Source of the DNA: SZUA-320 sp963707875
GTDB lineage: Bacteria; Gemmatimonadota; Gemmatimonadetes; Gemmatimonadales; GWC2-71-9
Assembly (NCBI GenBank): GCA_963707875.1
Contig: CAVPRU010000014.1
Location: 968,467 to 1,032,466 of the forward strand
DNA length: 64,000 bases
Direction of reading: 5' to 3'
The notes beneath the pieces were generated by a model that saw only the letters and a list, made by a program, of their open reading frames with translations, did not search any database and was not told the origin of the DNA. Positions 63,452-64,000 of the stretch are shown in pieces. Numbering within the stretch: the first letter of the stretch is position 1; each line of letters begins with the position of its first letter. The translations under genes and the position numbers were made by a program.

Positions 63452-64000
63452 TGGGTCGTATGCCTCGCTTTCTGATTGCCACCGTACTGCTGACCGCCGC
63501 GACGAGCCCACTGGCCGCCCAGGTGGGTCACAACCCCGAGTCATCCCCCTATCAGGATGTACCGCGCTCCACCTACCTGGTGCTCACCGCCGGTCAATTC
63601 CGGGGCGGTGGCGGCAAGGTCGGGGTCGGCCCCCATGCCGGCTACACCTACGGGGCCCAGTTCAATCTTCTCGCCAACCGACCGCTCCAGGTCGGTCTGG
63701 GTGTCTTCTACGGAAAGCTGGACCGGCTGGTGCAGGATCCCAGCAAACCCCCGGAGACCCGGACCTCGGGACCGGTCAGTCAGGGCGTCCTCTGGACCGA
63801 CATCGCCATCCAGTTCAACCTGACCGGCGGCAAGACCTGGCACGGGCTGGCACCATTCCTCGGCACCTCGATGGGCCTGACGTTTGCCGAGGCGGTGCCG
63901 GAGGATCAGACCGGATTCAAGATGGGCACCAAGATCTATGTCGCTCCGATGGCGGGGACCCGGTATTTCCTGGCCGATCGGCTGCACCTTCAACTGGACG
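63448..64000 (+). CDS. Secreted beta-barrel-like protein (3' end outside window)
   Basis: At least 184 residues. A signal peptide (PRFLIATVLLTAATSPLAAQ) is followed by beta-strand-rich sequence (YLVLTAGQFRGGGGKVGVGPHAGYTYG-type alternation, LQVGLGVFYGKLDRL, IAIQFNLTGGKTW) typical of small outer-membrane barrels. ATGs at 63448, 63451 and 63460 all fit. It overlaps gpmI by four bases and the frame is open at position 64000. Confidence 0.75.
   Translation, partial: MMGRMPRFLIATVLLTAATSPLAAQVGHNPESSPYQDVPRSTYLVLTAGQFRGGGGKVGVGPHAGYTYGAQFNLLANRPLQVGLGVFYGKLDRLVQDPSKPPETRTSGPVSQGVLWTDIAIQFNLTGGKTWHGLAPFLGTSMGLTFAEAVPEDQTGFKMGTKIYVAPMAGTRYFLADRLHLQLD

Overview
The window is high-GC, gene-dense bacterial chromosome. 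Most genes sit in short runs with 1-4 base ATGA/GTGA overlaps. I see no tRNA, rRNA, CRISPR array, insertion sequence or prophage. The gene content points to a Gram-negative, probably an uncultured member of Gemmatimonadota: a SusC/SusD outer-membrane pair, secreted beta-barrels and lipoproteins, membrane Ser/Thr kinases with TPR-like sensor regions, a BTAD regulator, an ECF sigma/anti-sigma operon and quinone genes of the UbiA/UbiD/UbiX/UbiE type. The phylum assignment is inference.

Layout. 1-6 kb: the PilB/GspE ATPase (cut by the window edge), an outer-membrane protein, and a divergent small lipoprotein coupled to an FHA-GAF-adenylate cyclase. 6-13 kb: maf-dtd, a fatty-acid desaturase, and an HD-GYP/glmM/glmS operon. 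13-20 kb: a Cys/Met-metabolism PLP enzyme, an M48 peptidase coupled to purD, then mutM and a UvrC-like GIY-YIG protein lacking the UvrC C-terminal nuclease half. 20-25 kb: a Ser/Thr kinase, a TPR-like protein and a BTAD-ATPase regulator, interrupted by several apparent single-base indels. 25-30 kb: ubiE-ubiA-ubiD-(new ORF)-ubiX-phosphodiesterase, best read as a late menaquinone operon. 30-34 kb: ECF sigma, zinc anti-sigma, bactofilin-like membrane protein, a small secreted protein and an M23 peptidase, an envelope-stress type operon. 34-38 kb: glutathione peroxidase, DinB-like proteins, a DHFR-like reductase, TetR and DUF1697. 38-43 kb: a large lipoprotein and a kinase-TPR protein, joined into one false 1550-residue reading frame by a one-base indel. 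43-49 kb: a YfcC-type transporter, small accessory proteins, a PEP-mutase family enzyme and a CFA-synthase-like methyltransferase. 49-54 kb: SusD and SusC. 54-64 kb: a Kv-type channel with a zinc ribbon, Mrp and NifU iron-sulfur proteins, NrnA, a MetP/MetS-type NSS transporter, guaB, an SH3-like secreted protein, gpmI and the start of a beta-barrel protein.

The most useful findings are the frame breaks, which change how three signalling genes should be annotated; the two-way coupled ORF between ubiD and ubiX; the UvrC half-protein beside mutM; and the zinc-ribbon potassium channel. No clearly unprecedented multi-gene system is evident. Most of the window is housekeeping plus lineage-typical signalling.
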